A stretch of 64,000 nucleotides of DNA from JBBROS01 sp963792675 (GCA_963792675.1 CAWBWT010000002.1:2728001-2792000), one strand, 5' to 3'; shown: positions 35,298 to 43,995, numbered from the stretch's first letter. Program-made: numbers and translations. The notes: a model not told the origin generated them from the letters alone.

Positions 35298-35926
35298 ACC
35301 TCGTGATCCTCGGGGCCGGCGGGCATGCCGCGGTGGTGATCGAGGCGGCGCGGGCGATGGCGTGCTTCACGCTGGTTGGCGTGCTCGACCGCGATCCGGA
35401 CGCCCCGGACGTGCTCGGCGTCCCGGTGCTGGGCGACGACGACCGCCTGCCCGGGCTGCGCGCGGACGGGGTCGAGGCGGCGTTCGTGGCGCTCGGCAGC
35501 AACCGGCTGCGCGAGCGGCTGGGTGCGGTGCTGCGCACGCAAGGATTCGCCCTGCCGCCGATCGTGCACCCCTCGGCCCTGGTCTCGCCTTCGGCCGGGA
35601 TCGGCGACGGCGCCGTGATCATGGCGCGCGCGGTGATCGGCTCCCGAACCACGATCGGCGCTTTCGCGATCGTCAACACCGGCGCCGTCATCGACCACGA
35701 CAACCGCATCGGCGTGGCGGCGCACGTGGCGCCCGGCGTCGCCCTGGCCGGCTGCGTCATCGTCGGCGCACGCAGTCTGATCGGCATCGGCAGCGCCGCC
35801 CGGCCCGGCGTCACGATCGGCGCCGACGCGGTGGTCGGCGCCGGTTCGGCGGTGGTCGCCGACGTGCCCGACGGCGCCACCGTCGGCGGCGTGCCGGCCC
35901 GGCCGCTGGCCCACGCCGGCGCGTGA
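35294..35926 (+). CDS. NeuD/PglD-family acyltransferase (left-handed beta-helix)
   Basis: 210 residues from a GTG that overlaps the methyltransferase stop. The N-terminal Rossmann-like half has LVILGAGGHAAVVIEAA, the nucleotide-sugar pocket motif of NeuD/PglD proteins. The C-terminal half shows hexapeptide repeats (for example IGDGAVIMARAVIGSRTTIGAFAIVN, with His in AVIDHDNRIG near 137 as the likely catalytic base). It acetylates an amino or hydroxyl group of a sugar with acetyl-CoA. The neighbouring DegT aminotransferase could supply the amino sugar. Confidence 0.9.
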   Translation: MNLVILGAGGHAAVVIEAARAMACFTLVGVLDRDPDAPDVLGVPVLGDDDRLPGLRADGVEAAFVALGSNRLRERLGAVLRTQGFALPPIVHPSALVSPSAGIGDGAVIMARAVIGSRTTIGAFAIVNTGAVIDHDNRIGVAAHVAPGVALAGCVIVGARSLIGIGSAARPGVTIGADAVVGAGSAVVADVPDGATVGGVPARPLAHAGA

Positions 35927-36957
35927 AAGTCGGGATCGTCTCGTCGGCGGCGCCGCTGATCAATGGCGGCTACCGCTTCATCGCCGAGTGGCTGGAGACG
36001 CAGTTGCGCGCCCGCGGCCACCTCGTCGAGACCGTCTATATTCCCAGCAGCGAGGACCCGGCCACCCTGCTGGAACAGATGACGGCGTGGAGCCTGATGG
36101 ACCTGTCCGGTTACGACCGGGTCATCACCTTCCGCCCGCCCGCGCACGTGGTGCAGCATCCCAATAAGATCGTCTGGTTCATCCACCATATCAGGCTGTT
36201 CTACGATCTATGGGACAGCGAGTACCGCACCTTCCCCGACACCGCGCCCTGGCGCGCGCTGCGGGCGCAGGTGCATGCGGCCGACACGGCGGCCCTCGGC
36301 AATGCGCGGCGCGTGTTCACCAACTCGGGCGTGGTGCGGCAGCGCCTCGCAGAGTTCAACGGCGTCGAGGCCGAGGTGCTGTATCCGCCGGTGCTCGCGC
36401 CCGAACGGTTCCGCGCCGGCGCGTACGGCGACGAGATCGTCTGCGTCTGCCGCCTGCAGCACCACAAACGCCAGCATCTTCTGGTCGAGGCGCTGGCGCA
36501 CACCAAGACCGCCGTACGCCTCCGCCTGTGCGGCAGCAGCTCGTCGGACGCCTACCCGCGCGAGCTGCAAGCGGCCGCCGAACGGCTCGGCGTCGGCGAT
36601 CGGCTGTGCATCGAGAACCGCTGGATCACCGAAGCGGAAAAGGTCGACCGGCTCGAGACCGCACTCGCCTCCGCCTACGTGCCGTTCGACGAGGACAGCT
36701 ACGGCTACCCGACGATCGAGGCCGCGCATGCCGGCCGTTGCACCGTCACGGTCGCCGACAGCGGCGGGGTGCCCGAGTTCGTCATCGACGGCGACAACGG
36801 CCTCATCGCCGCGCCCGATCCGCGCGCGCTCGCGCAGGCGTTCGACCGCCTATATGCCGACCGCGCGCTGGCCCGGCGGATGGGGGACGCCGCCCGGCAC
36901 CGCGTCGCCTCGCTCGGTATCGACTGGGACAGCGTCGTGGCGAAGCTGCTCGCTTGA
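35923..36957 (+). CDS. Glycosyltransferase family 4 protein
   Basis: 344 residues from a GTG overlapping the acyltransferase stop (GTGA). The GT-B fold shows an N-terminal VGIVSSAAPLINGGYRFIAEWL and a C-terminal donor site with VCRLQHHKRQHLLVEAL near 169 and the EDSYGYPTIEAAHAG motif near 253 (E-x7-E). It is clearly paralogous to the next gene: both carry HAADTAAL/RAADTAAL, a following Tyr/Phe-Asn-Gly segment and PFDEDSxGY. The stop overlaps a TTG start (TTGA). Confidence 0.9.
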   Translation: MKVGIVSSAAPLINGGYRFIAEWLETQLRARGHLVETVYIPSSEDPATLLEQMTAWSLMDLSGYDRVITFRPPAHVVQHPNKIVWFIHHIRLFYDLWDSEYRTFPDTAPWRALRAQVHAADTAALGNARRVFTNSGVVRQRLAEFNGVEAEVLYPPVLAPERFRAGAYGDEIVCVCRLQHHKRQHLLVEALAHTKTAVRLRLCGSSSSDAYPRELQAAAERLGVGDRLCIENRWITEAEKVDRLETALASAYVPFDEDSYGYPTIEAAHAGRCTVTVADSGGVPEFVIDGDNGLIAAPDPRALAQAFDRLYADRALARRMGDAARHRVASLGIDWDSVVAKLLA

Positions 36958-37998
36958 AGGTCCTGGTGCTCACCACGCGGGTGCCGTTCATTCATGGCGG
37001 CGCCGAGGAGCTGCGCGACAATCTCGTGCTGAACCTGCGCCGGGCCGGGGCCGAAGCGGAGGCGATGAGCCTGCCATTCCGCTGGGACCCGGCGGAGCGG
37101 CTGCTGGACGAGATGTGGATCGCCCGCACCCTGCGGGTCGAGAACGCCGACCGGGTGATCGCGCTGAAATTCCCGGCCTACCTGGTGCCGCACGGCAACA
37201 AGGTGTGCTGGGTGCTGCACCAATACCGGCAGGCGTACGACCTGTTCGACGCCGGGCAGTCCAACATCCCGGCGACGCCGCGCGGCGATGCGATCCGCGG
37301 CATGATCCGCGCCGCCGACACCGCCGCGCTGAGCGGTGCCCGGGCGCTGTTCACCCTGTCGCCGACCGGGCAGGACCGGTTGCGCCGCTATAACGGGCTG
37401 GCCGCCGAGGTGCTGCCGCAACCGCTCAACGACCCCGAGCTGTTTACTGGCGGCGAACCCGAGTGCAAGGACGGGTCCGGCTACGTGTTCGCCGGCGGCC
37501 GGGTCGGCCGGGCCAAGCGGCAAGCGATGCTGGTCCGCGCCCTCGCCCACGCACCGTCGGTGCGCCTCGTGATCGCCGGGCCGCCCGACGAAGTCGGCGA
37601 CGGCCCGGCGCTGCAGGCGCTCGCGGCCGAGCTGGGCGTCGCCGACCGGCTCACCCTCGACCTGCGCTTCCTGCCGCGATCCGAGATCGCCGCGCTGGTC
37701 AACGGCGCCACCGCCTGCGCCTATATCCCGTTCGACGAGGACAGCGTCGGCTATGTGACGATGGAGGCGTTCGAGGCCGGCAAGCCGGTCGTCACCACGA
37801 CCGATGCCGGCGGCGTGTTGGAGATCGTGCAGCACGGCCATACCGGTCTAGTCGCCGAGCCCACGCCGGAGGCGCTCGGCGCCGCCTTGACCGCGGCGAC
37901 CGCGAGCAATGCGGCCGCCCTCGGGTCTGGCCGGCCGGCAGAGGCTGGCCGAACGGGCGCTGACCTGGCCGCGCACCGTCGAACGGCTGCTGGCATGA
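36954..37998 (+). CDS. Glycosyltransferase family 4 protein, frameshifted at its 3' end
   Basis: Starts at a TTG overlapping the previous stop (LKVLVLTTRVPFIHGGAEEL). Donor-site motifs: VFAGGRVGRAKRQAMLVRAL near 178 and EDSVGYVTMEAFEAGKPVV near 260. The natural end should be RQRLAERALTWPRTVERLLA and a TGA at 37996-37998, but that is in the +1 frame. A net one-base insertion near 37921-37930 (GGGTCTGG instead of GGGCTGG) pushes translation out of frame for the last ~25 residues. The original frame then runs straight into the next gene, making one 772-residue reading frame (36954-39272). Expected length without the lesion: 347 residues. Confidence 0.82.
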
Positions 37999-39272
37999 AG
38001 CTCGTTTGGGCCGGGCCGTGGAACGACCACTCGGCCATCGCCGCGTTCGGCGTCGGCGTGGTGGACGAGCTGACCGCCCGGGGCCATGAGGTCGAGGTGC
38101 TGCGGACCGAGATCGGCGCCGAACTGGCGCGGCCGCCGCTGTCGGCGCCGGGCCCGGTCGCGGCGGTGCACGAGCGCGACATCGGCCAGCTCAACCACGA
38201 GCGCGACGGCATCATCGTCAACCTCGGCAACTACTCCGGCTTCCACGCCGGGGCGGCGCCGCTGATGTTCCACAGCGCGCCGCTGCTGATCCTGCACGAC
38301 GCGACCCTCGGTGGCCTGGTGAACGGCTGGCGGCAGATGCTGGGGCCCGACGGGTGGCGGGTCGAGCGCTTCACCGGCGGGCAGGATTCGGTCGCCCCGT
38401 TCTGCGGCCTGGCGTCGGGCGTGATCGTCCACGGCGAGCATTGCCGGGCCGAGGCGGAAGCGGCCTGCGCCGGGCCGGTGGACGTCATCCCGCTGTCCTG
38501 GACGCCGCCCGAGCTGCCGCCGCCACGCCCGAGCGACGGGCGGCTGGTGGTCACCACCGTGGGGCACGTCAACAGCAACAAGCGCGCCGACGCCGTCATC
38601 CGCGCGATCGGCGCCTCGGTACGGCTGCGCGAGCGGGTCATGTATATCCTCGCCGGTCCCTGCGAGGACGATGAGCGCGAACGCCTGCTGGTCTTGGCTC
38701 GCCGGGTCGGCGCGCCCGAGCCGCATTTCACCGGCTGGGTGCCCGACGAGATGCTGCAGATGCTGCTGGCCGGCACCGACGTGATCAGCTGCCTGCGCTT
38801 CCCGGCGCTGGAAGGCGGGTCGGCGTCGCTGATCCTGGCGCTGCTGTCGGGCCGGCCGACGCTGGTATCGGATCATGCCAGCTACGCCGAGGTGCCCGAC
38901 GGCCTGGTGCTGAAATGCCCGCCGGGCCAGGAAGCCGGCGCCGTGCTGCACCATCTCGAGGCCATCCTCGACGACCCGGACACGGCCCGGGCGATGGCGG
39001 AGCGGGCCCGCGCCTACGCCCGGGTGCGGCATGCGCCGGCCGCCTACGCGGACCGGCTGCTGCCGGCGCTCGCCGCGGCGACGCGTGCGCAACCTGCCGT
39101 GCGAACCGCGATCGCGATTGGACGCGGCTTGCTGGACCTTGGTATGTTGCCGGGCGATACGGCGACGGAACGTCTGCAGTCCGCGTTGTCCGGGTTGCTG
39201 GCCGGACGGCCGCCGGGGTTGGTTTCGGCGGCGTTCGGGACGGGAATGATCGGGAGCATCGGGCATGAGTGA
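37995..39272 (+). CDS. Glycosyltransferase (GT-B, family 4-like)
   Basis: 425 residues from the ATG at 37995, which overlaps the intended stop of the previous gene (ATGA). N-terminal MKLVWAGPWNDHSAIAAFGV and donor-site TTVGHVNSNKRADAVIRAIG near 192; the acidic motif is LEGGSASLILALLSG near 272. The last ~60 residues (from AVRTAIAIGRGLLDLG) are an extension without a recognised match. Because of the upstream frameshift it currently shares one continuous frame with its neighbour. The stop overlaps the DegT start by eight bases. Confidence 0.85.
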   Translation: MKLVWAGPWNDHSAIAAFGVGVVDELTARGHEVEVLRTEIGAELARPPLSAPGPVAAVHERDIGQLNHERDGIIVNLGNYSGFHAGAAPLMFHSAPLLILHDATLGGLVNGWRQMLGPDGWRVERFTGGQDSVAPFCGLASGVIVHGEHCRAEAEAACAGPVDVIPLSWTPPELPPPRPSDGRLVVTTVGHVNSNKRADAVIRAIGASVRLRERVMYILAGPCEDDERERLLVLARRVGAPEPHFTGWVPDEMLQMLLAGTDVISCLRFPALEGGSASLILALLSGRPTLVSDHASYAEVPDGLVLKCPPGQEAGAVLHHLEAILDDPDTARAMAERARAYARVRHAPAAYADRLLPALAAATRAQPAVRTAIAIGRGLLDLGMLPGDTATERLQSALSGLLAGRPPGLVSAAFGTGMIGSIGHE

Positions 39273-40440
39273 CCCACGGACGGACCGGATCGGTCCGCTT
39301 GCGTCCAAGGCGACGCCCTTGCCGCTGCTGCCGGTATATCGCCCGGACCTGTCGGGCAACGAGCGCGCGTACGTGCTGGAATGCATGGACAGCACCTGGA
39401 TCAGCTCGCTCGGCACCTTCATCGACCGGTTCGAGCACGCTGTCGCCGACCTCACCGGCGCCCGCCACGCGATCGCCGTCTGCAACGGCACGGTAGCGCT
39501 GCACCTGGCGGTCCACTGCCTCGAGATCGGGCCCGGCGACGAGGTGATCGTCCCCTCCTTCACCTATATCTCGTCCGTCAACACCATCGCCCAGACCGGC
39601 GCGACCCCCGTGTTCTGCGAGAGCCGGGCGTCCGATTGGCTTCTGGACGTGGACGACGTCGCCCGGCGTATCACCCCGCGCACCAAGGCGATCATGTCGG
39701 TGCACCTTTATGGCCACCCCTGCGACATGCCGGCGCTGATGGCGCTGGCGGACCGCCACGGAATCGCTGTGATCGAGGATTGCGCCGAGGCGCTCGGCAC
39801 CACGCTGGACGGCCGCCACGTCGGCCGGTTCGGCGCGGTCGGCACGTTCAGCTTCTTCGGCAACAAGACTGTCACCACCGGCGAAGGCGGCATGGTGATC
39901 TGCGACGACGACGCACTCGCCGCCCGGCTGCGCCAGACCAAGGGCCAGGGACAGTCGCTGACCCGGCGCTACTGGCACGAGATCCTGGGCTTCAACTACC
40001 GCATGACCAACATCGCCGCGGCGATCGGCACGGCGCAGATGGAGCGGCTACCGGGGATCCTGCGGCGCAAGCGGGCGCTGGCGGCGCGATACCGGGCCTT
40101 GCTGGCGGACACGCCGGTCACCTTCCAGGAGGCCCTGCCGGGCAGCGTCGGCTCCGACTGGCTGGTCAGCCTGTTGCTGCCGGAAGGCGCCGACCGCGAT
40201 CGGGTGATGGCCGACCTCCAGGCGGGCGGCATCGAAACCCGGCCGGTGTTCTTTCCGGCGCATCATATGCCGATGTATGCTCGGGACTCGCCTCGGCCGC
40301 CCGACCTGCCGGTGGCGGAGTCGATCGCCGGGCGCGGCATCTCGCTGCCGAGCTACCCGGACCTCATGCCGCGCGACGTGGAACGGGTGGCCGCCTCTCT
40401 CCGCCACGTGCTGCTGCTGCAAGGGATCCCCGGCCAGTGA
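39265..40440 (+). CDS. DegT/DnrJ/EryC1/StrS-family sugar aminotransferase
   Basis: 391 residues. PLP-dependent enzyme that aminates a nucleotide-linked keto sugar for surface-glycan synthesis. The Schiff-base lysine lies in FSFFGNKTVTTGEGGM near 190-205; IVPSFTYISSVNTI near 95-108 and IEDCAEALG near 171 are further family blocks, and ILGFNYRMTNIAAAIG near 242 is the substrate-side region. It resembles perosamine-synthase-like members. It overlaps the upstream glycosyltransferase by eight bases and a downstream GTG start by four. Confidence 0.93.
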   Translation: MSDPRTDRIGPLASKATPLPLLPVYRPDLSGNERAYVLECMDSTWISSLGTFIDRFEHAVADLTGARHAIAVCNGTVALHLAVHCLEIGPGDEVIVPSFTYISSVNTIAQTGATPVFCESRASDWLLDVDDVARRITPRTKAIMSVHLYGHPCDMPALMALADRHGIAVIEDCAEALGTTLDGRHVGRFGAVGTFSFFGNKTVTTGEGGMVICDDDALAARLRQTKGQGQSLTRRYWHEILGFNYRMTNIAAAIGTAQMERLPGILRRKRALAARYRALLADTPVTFQEALPGSVGSDWLVSLLLPEGADRDRVMADLQAGGIETRPVFFPAHHMPMYARDSPRPPDLPVAESIAGRGISLPSYPDLMPRDVERVAASLRHVLLLQGIPGQ

Positions 40441-40982
40441 CCGGCTGGCTGCTGATCCCGGGGGCGTCCCTGGTGGCGGCTCCCTGGCCCAATGGGCTCG
40501 GCGTGTCGCGCGACATCGTACGCCGTCCCGGCTGGACGGTCAGCATCGCCGACCTCGAGCAGGATGCCGAGTTCTCCGAATATCCCGGCGCCGACCGCAT
40601 CTTCACGCCGATCGAGGGAGACCCGCCGCCGGCCCTGTCGTTCGAGTATGGGCCGTTCGTGCCCTGCCCGCTGCTGGTGCCGACGCCGTTTCCGGGCGAC
40701 GTGCCGACGCGGAGCCGTATTTCGACGCCGGGCCGCGCCTTCAACGTTATCGTCGACCGGCGTACCACCCGTGCCGAGGTCCAGGTGCTGCAGCTCGAGG
40801 CGGGCGACCCGGTGCCGGCGCCGGATGCGCCGCACGTGCTGCTGCATTGCCTACGCGGCCGGCTGGCCGCGGTGGGCGAACTGCTCGGCCCCGGCGACAG
40901 CCTGTTAGGCGCCGGTCCGGCGGCGCCGGGCGCGGCGGCCGAGGAGGGGATCGCCCTGGTGGTGGCAATTCGCCCGATCTGA
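40437..40982 (+). CDS. HutD/Ves-family cupin-like protein
   Basis: 181 residues from a GTG overlapping the aminotransferase stop (GTGA). The HutD pattern is visible: WPNGLGVSRDIVRRPGWTVSIADLEQ near 20-45, SEYPGADRIFTPIEG near 50, and FPGDVP...AFNVIVDRR near 85-110. The family is often linked to histidine utilisation or cold-stress regulation but has no firm biochemical role. Its coupling to a glycan cluster is unusual. It ends six bases from the convergent small membrane protein gene. Confidence 0.85.
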   Translation: MTGWLLIPGASLVAAPWPNGLGVSRDIVRRPGWTVSIADLEQDAEFSEYPGADRIFTPIEGDPPPALSFEYGPFVPCPLLVPTPFPGDVPTRSRISTPGRAFNVIVDRRTTRAEVQVLQLEAGDPVPAPDAPHVLLHCLRGRLAAVGELLGPGDSLLGAGPAAPGAAAEEGIALVVAIRPI

Positions 40983-40988
40983 CGCGGG

Positions 40989-41114
40989 TCAGGCCACCCC
41001 GGCCAGCCAGGAGTAGAGCAAAGCGAGCAGCGGGAACAACGGCAGCACCACCCACACGGCCATCAGCGCCCGTCCGAGCGCCGCCCGCCCCTGTCGCCGC
41101 AGCCGCCGACTCAC
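40989..41114 (-). CDS. 41-aa basic single-span membrane protein coupled to a histidine kinase
   Basis: Starts with a GTG overlapping the kinase stop (GTGA at 41111-41114). The sequence begins with an arginine-rich stretch (MSRRLRRQGRAALGRAL) followed by one hydrophobic helix (MAVWVVLPLFPLLALLYSWL). The topology suggests an inner-membrane protein with the basic N terminus inside. No family is known to me. The four-base overlap makes co-translation with the kinase likely, so it may tether or modulate it. Confidence 0.6.
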   Translation of the reverse strand: MSRRLRRQGRAALGRALMAVWVVLPLFPLLALLYSWLAGVA

Positions 41115-41794
41115 GCGTCCGCCTCCGCCACCCGAGGCGGGAGGTGCAGGGTTGCAATCGTGTGGCAGCGGTCGCGGCGCAGATCGAAGCGGCCGCCATG
41201 CTGCCGGGCGAGCAGCTCCGCAATCCGTAGCCCGTCCCCGCGCCCCCCGGTGGCGGGGGCCTGCTCGCAAAAGCCCCAGCCATCGTCGGCAACGGTCAGC
41301 GTGACCCCGGCATCGTCGGCAGCGACGGTCAGTTTGATGCAGCCCACCATGCGCAAGGTCATGCCGTGCTTGACCGCGTTGCCGACCAGCTCGTGCGCCA
41401 CTTGCACCAGCACGTCGGCTTGCTCCGGGCAGGTTCCGCGCACCTCGGTCTCGACCGCGATCTCCTGGTCGTCGTCGGCCATCAGCGCCACCACCGCGCG
41501 GCTCATGGCATCCAGCCGCGCCTGCAGCGGGCCGGGTGCGGCGGTCAGGCCGAATAGCGTGTCGGAGACGGCGGCGCTGAGCTGGATGCGCCGGGTCAGG
41601 TCGGCGGCCAGCGTACGGCCGGCCGCGTCGTGCTGCAGACCCGGGCAGGCCTCGATCTGCCACAGCAGCCGCTGCAGGGCGTTCTTGGTCTGATGCCGCA
41701 GTTGCCGCAACGAGATCCGGTCGCGCGTGGCAACCGGCCAGAAGGGGACGACGACGCCTGGTCCGACGGGGGTTGGCAGGTCGGGGGTCACCAT
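41111..41794 (-). CDS. Minimal sensor histidine kinase (HisKA_2/HWE-like)
   Basis: 227 residues, cytosolic, with no sensory domain. The H-box is SLRQLRHQTKNALQRLLW near 27-44 (phospho-His near 33), of the HisKA_2/HWE type. The ATP-lid region includes HELVGNAVKHGM near 133-144 and VADDGWGFCEQAP near 168. The ATG at 41794 gives MVTPDLPTPVG; upstream in-frame sequence is not protein-like. Such kinases in alphaproteobacteria often feed the general stress response; here a sigma/anti-sigma pair lies 1.6 kb away, but no PhyR or NepR gene is visible. Confidence 0.83.
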   Translation of the reverse strand: MVTPDLPTPVGPGVVVPFWPVATRDRISLRQLRHQTKNALQRLLWQIEACPGLQHDAAGRTLAADLTRRIQLSAAVSDTLFGLTAAPGPLQARLDAMSRAVVALMADDDQEIAVETEVRGTCPEQADVLVQVAHELVGNAVKHGMTLRMVGCIKLTVAADDAGVTLTVADDGWGFCEQAPATGGRGDGLRIAELLARQHGGRFDLRRDRCHTIATLHLPPRVAEADA

Positions 41795-41927
41795 GGTCGC
41801 ACTCTCCAACGCAATCGGCAGAAGCACCGGCCTCGGTCCGGTCCTGATCGCTGTTACGTGCTGAAGGACGCGACCCCATGCCAGCCTGCCCGCCGCCTCG
41901 CCGCCCGAGGGCCGGCCGGCGCCGCGG

Positions 41928-43136
41928 TCAGACCCCGGGATTAGACAGGAACAGGTATGTTCCGGCCGCTTGCGTTCCGGTCGACACCACAAGCTGCTGT
42001 GCCTGTGCGACGCTCAGCCCGGCGAAGGTGATGCTGGCGTCGATCCCGCTTCCGTCGCGGCCGGCGCCGCCGACGATGTCGGCCCGCAGCGTCGCCCCGG
42101 TCGCACCGGGCGCCCCCGCCGGGCTCGTCTCCCAGTAGTAGCTGGACACGCCCGGCACGAAGCCCCACAGGGTCGCCGCGTCGCCGGCGTGGAAGTTGCT
42201 CAGCGTGTTCCAAACCACCTGAGACCCGCGCGCGTCGGTGAAGAAGGTGTCGGCGCCGCTGCCGCCGATCAGAAAGTTCGACCCGGTGCCGCCGTCCAGC
42301 ACGTTGTGTCCCGCCGTCGCCTGGATCGCGTCGTCGCCGGCGCCACCATGCAGGAACGCGTTCGGCGCACCGGTCGAGAGCGCCACGGTGTCGGGGCTCG
42401 ACCAGATGTATTGCCAGTCGAGGGTGGACGGGTTGCCGTCGGTCGGCTGCAGCGCCTGCGTGCCGGTGGCGCCGGTGCGGGTATCGCTGAAATTGACCAC
42501 CGGGGCGAAGGCGTCGTCCTGCGCCACCCAGGTCAGGATCTGCGCCCGCGCCTGCGCCGTCATTTGCATGTAGTAACCGTTGCCGGCGGCATCGAGCGAC
42601 GAGGCGAGGCCGACGACGGCCGGATTGCCGGCGGGATCGACGGTCCAAAGCGGGCCGCCGCTCGATCCCTGGCCGAGCGCCGCGCCGGTCAGCACGCCGG
42701 GCGCGAAGGCGCTCACCGGCTCGGCAACGTCGACCTGCGCGCCGGCGCGGTTGGCGGGGTAGCCGGACGCGAACACCGTCCCGGACGCGAACGGGGCGCC
42801 GAGGCCCATCGCGCCGAGCGAAAGCGGCCTTGCCAGATGGACGAGGGCGTAGTCGCTCGGCGTGTCGGTGAACTGGATGAGGTCGTTGGTGTCGTTGATG
42901 GGATTGTAGTGGGTGACGGCGCCGTCGATGCTCCCGTACGGCTCGGAGCCGCTGTCATAGCCGGGCTGCACGGACAGGCTGGTGGCGACCCCGACCCCCG
43001 TGGACCAGACGACGTGCGCCGCCGTCAGCACCTCGTCCGGGGATATCAATACGCCCGAGCCCTGGAACATCGAGGCGCCGATCTGGTCGGTGATGCGGAC
43101 GATGGTGCGGAACGGGAATGTGGTTGTATCGGCCAT
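41928..43136 (-). CDS. Trypsin-like serine protease with C-terminal RTX-like repeats
   Basis: 402 residues. The catalytic triad is evident: His in LTAAHVV near 41, Asp in SDYALVHL near 93, and Ser in GQGSSGGPLW near 158. After residue ~250 there are calcium-binding haemolysin-type repeats (GGAGDDAIQA, LDGGTGSNFLIGGSGADTFF). There is no Sec signal peptide, and the RTX-like region fits secretion through a type I system that recognises the C terminus. Divergent from the sigma factor gene, with ~300 bases between. Confidence 0.88.
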   Translation of the reverse strand: MADTTTFPFRTIVRITDQIGASMFQGSGVLISPDEVLTAAHVVWSTGVGVATSLSVQPGYDSGSEPYGSIDGAVTHYNPINDTNDLIQFTDTPSDYALVHLARPLSLGAMGLGAPFASGTVFASGYPANRAGAQVDVAEPVSAFAPGVLTGAALGQGSSGGPLWTVDPAGNPAVVGLASSLDAAGNGYYMQMTAQARAQILTWVAQDDAFAPVVNFSDTRTGATGTQALQPTDGNPSTLDWQYIWSSPDTVALSTGAPNAFLHGGAGDDAIQATAGHNVLDGGTGSNFLIGGSGADTFFTDARGSQVVWNTLSNFHAGDAATLWGFVPGVSSYYWETSPAGAPGATGATLRADIVGGAGRDGSGIDASITFAGLSVAQAQQLVVSTGTQAAGTYLFLSNPGV

Positions 43137-43261
43137 GCGGACTCGTCTGGATTGGCGTTGCGACGGTTCGGTGCTTTCCGGTGTACTGGACCGGCCGGGG
43201 CCTGACAGGGGTGGCGGAAAACAAGATGCCGTGTCGTCCGCCCGCCCGGGCGGCGCCCCCG

Positions 43262-43294
43262 GACGGGCTGCTTGACGGGCCGCTTGACGGGCGC
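43262..43294. repeat. Three imperfect 12-bp tandem units (GACGGGCYGCTT)
   Basis: Units at 43262-43273 and 43274-43285 differ at one base; a third partial unit covers 43286-43294. They sit in the ~300-base region between the protease and sigma factor genes. The rest of that region (43137-43377) shows nothing else I can support. Confidence 0.6.
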
Positions 43295-43377
43295 GGAATA
43301 AACTGCGTGCCTACGCCGATCGCATTGCGCGTCTTTGGTTAGTCAATCCGTGTGAGTCCAAGCGCCGGTACCTGTAT

Positions 43378-43403
43378 GGAATAAACCGGCGCTGCAACAC
43401 GTC
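43378..43403 (+). promoter_or_regulatory. Possible ECF-type promoter of the sigma factor gene
   Basis: GGAAT, 17 bases, then CGTC is one mismatch in each half from the alphaproteobacterial EcfG-type consensus GGAAC-N16/17-CGTT. It lies so that transcription would begin near 43410, just upstream of the AGGAGG and TTG used here as the start. This would fit autoregulation, but short matches of this kind arise by chance. Confidence 0.4.
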
Positions 43404-43434
43404 TGGTGTGAGCAAGCGCGCAGGAGGCGGCGGC

Positions 43435-43983
43435 TTGGGAGACGAGATACGTTCGGGATTAGTCCAGTTGCTGCCGCGTTTGCGCCGCTTCGGGATTATG
43501 TTGACCGGTTCATCTGTCGATGCCGACGATCTGGTTCAGAACGCCTGCGCGCGCGTGCTGAACCGGCGGGGGCAGCTTCGGGATGAGACCCGGCTGGATG
43601 CTTGGATTTACGGGATCATGCGTAACCTGTGGATTGACGAAATCCGCTCGCGCAAGGTGCACCGGCACGACGAACTGGCCAAGGCCGACGATGTGATCGG
43701 GGTCGACGGGCAGGCGATGGCGGAGGATCGGGTTACGCTGGGCAGTGTCCGGCAGGCGGTGAGTGAGATGGACGCAGACAGCCGCACGGTGCTGGTCCTG
43801 GTCTGCGTCGACGGGCTTAGCTACAAGGAAGCGGCGAAGGTGTTGGGAATTCCGATTGGTACCGTCATGAGCCGATTGTCGAGGAGCCGTGTCCAGCTGC
43901 ACGAGAAGCTGTTCAGCAGTGCCTCGAGCAACGCGGTCACCCCCTTTCCGCAGCGGCCCGGCCGCGGCCAACGGCCGGCGTAG
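43435..43983 (+). CDS. ECF-type RNA polymerase sigma factor
   Basis: 182 residues from the TTG at 43435, chosen because AGGAGG lies seven bases upstream and an ECF-like promoter precedes it; an in-frame GTG at 43408 would give 191 residues. Region 2 is seen as RRFGIMLTGSSVDADDLVQNACARVL near 15-40 with the DAWIYGIMRNLWIDEIR core segment. Region 4 has a helix-turn-helix at LSYKEAAKVLGIPIGTVMSRLSRSR near 135-160. It is followed 12 bases later by a membrane anti-sigma factor. Confidence 0.9.
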   Translation: MGDEIRSGLVQLLPRLRRFGIMLTGSSVDADDLVQNACARVLNRRGQLRDETRLDAWIYGIMRNLWIDEIRSRKVHRHDELAKADDVIGVDGQAMAEDRVTLGSVRQAVSEMDADSRTVLVLVCVDGLSYKEAAKVLGIPIGTVMSRLSRSRVQLHEKLFSSASSNAVTPFPQRPGRGQRPA

Positions 43984-43995
43984 GACGTTCGCGAC

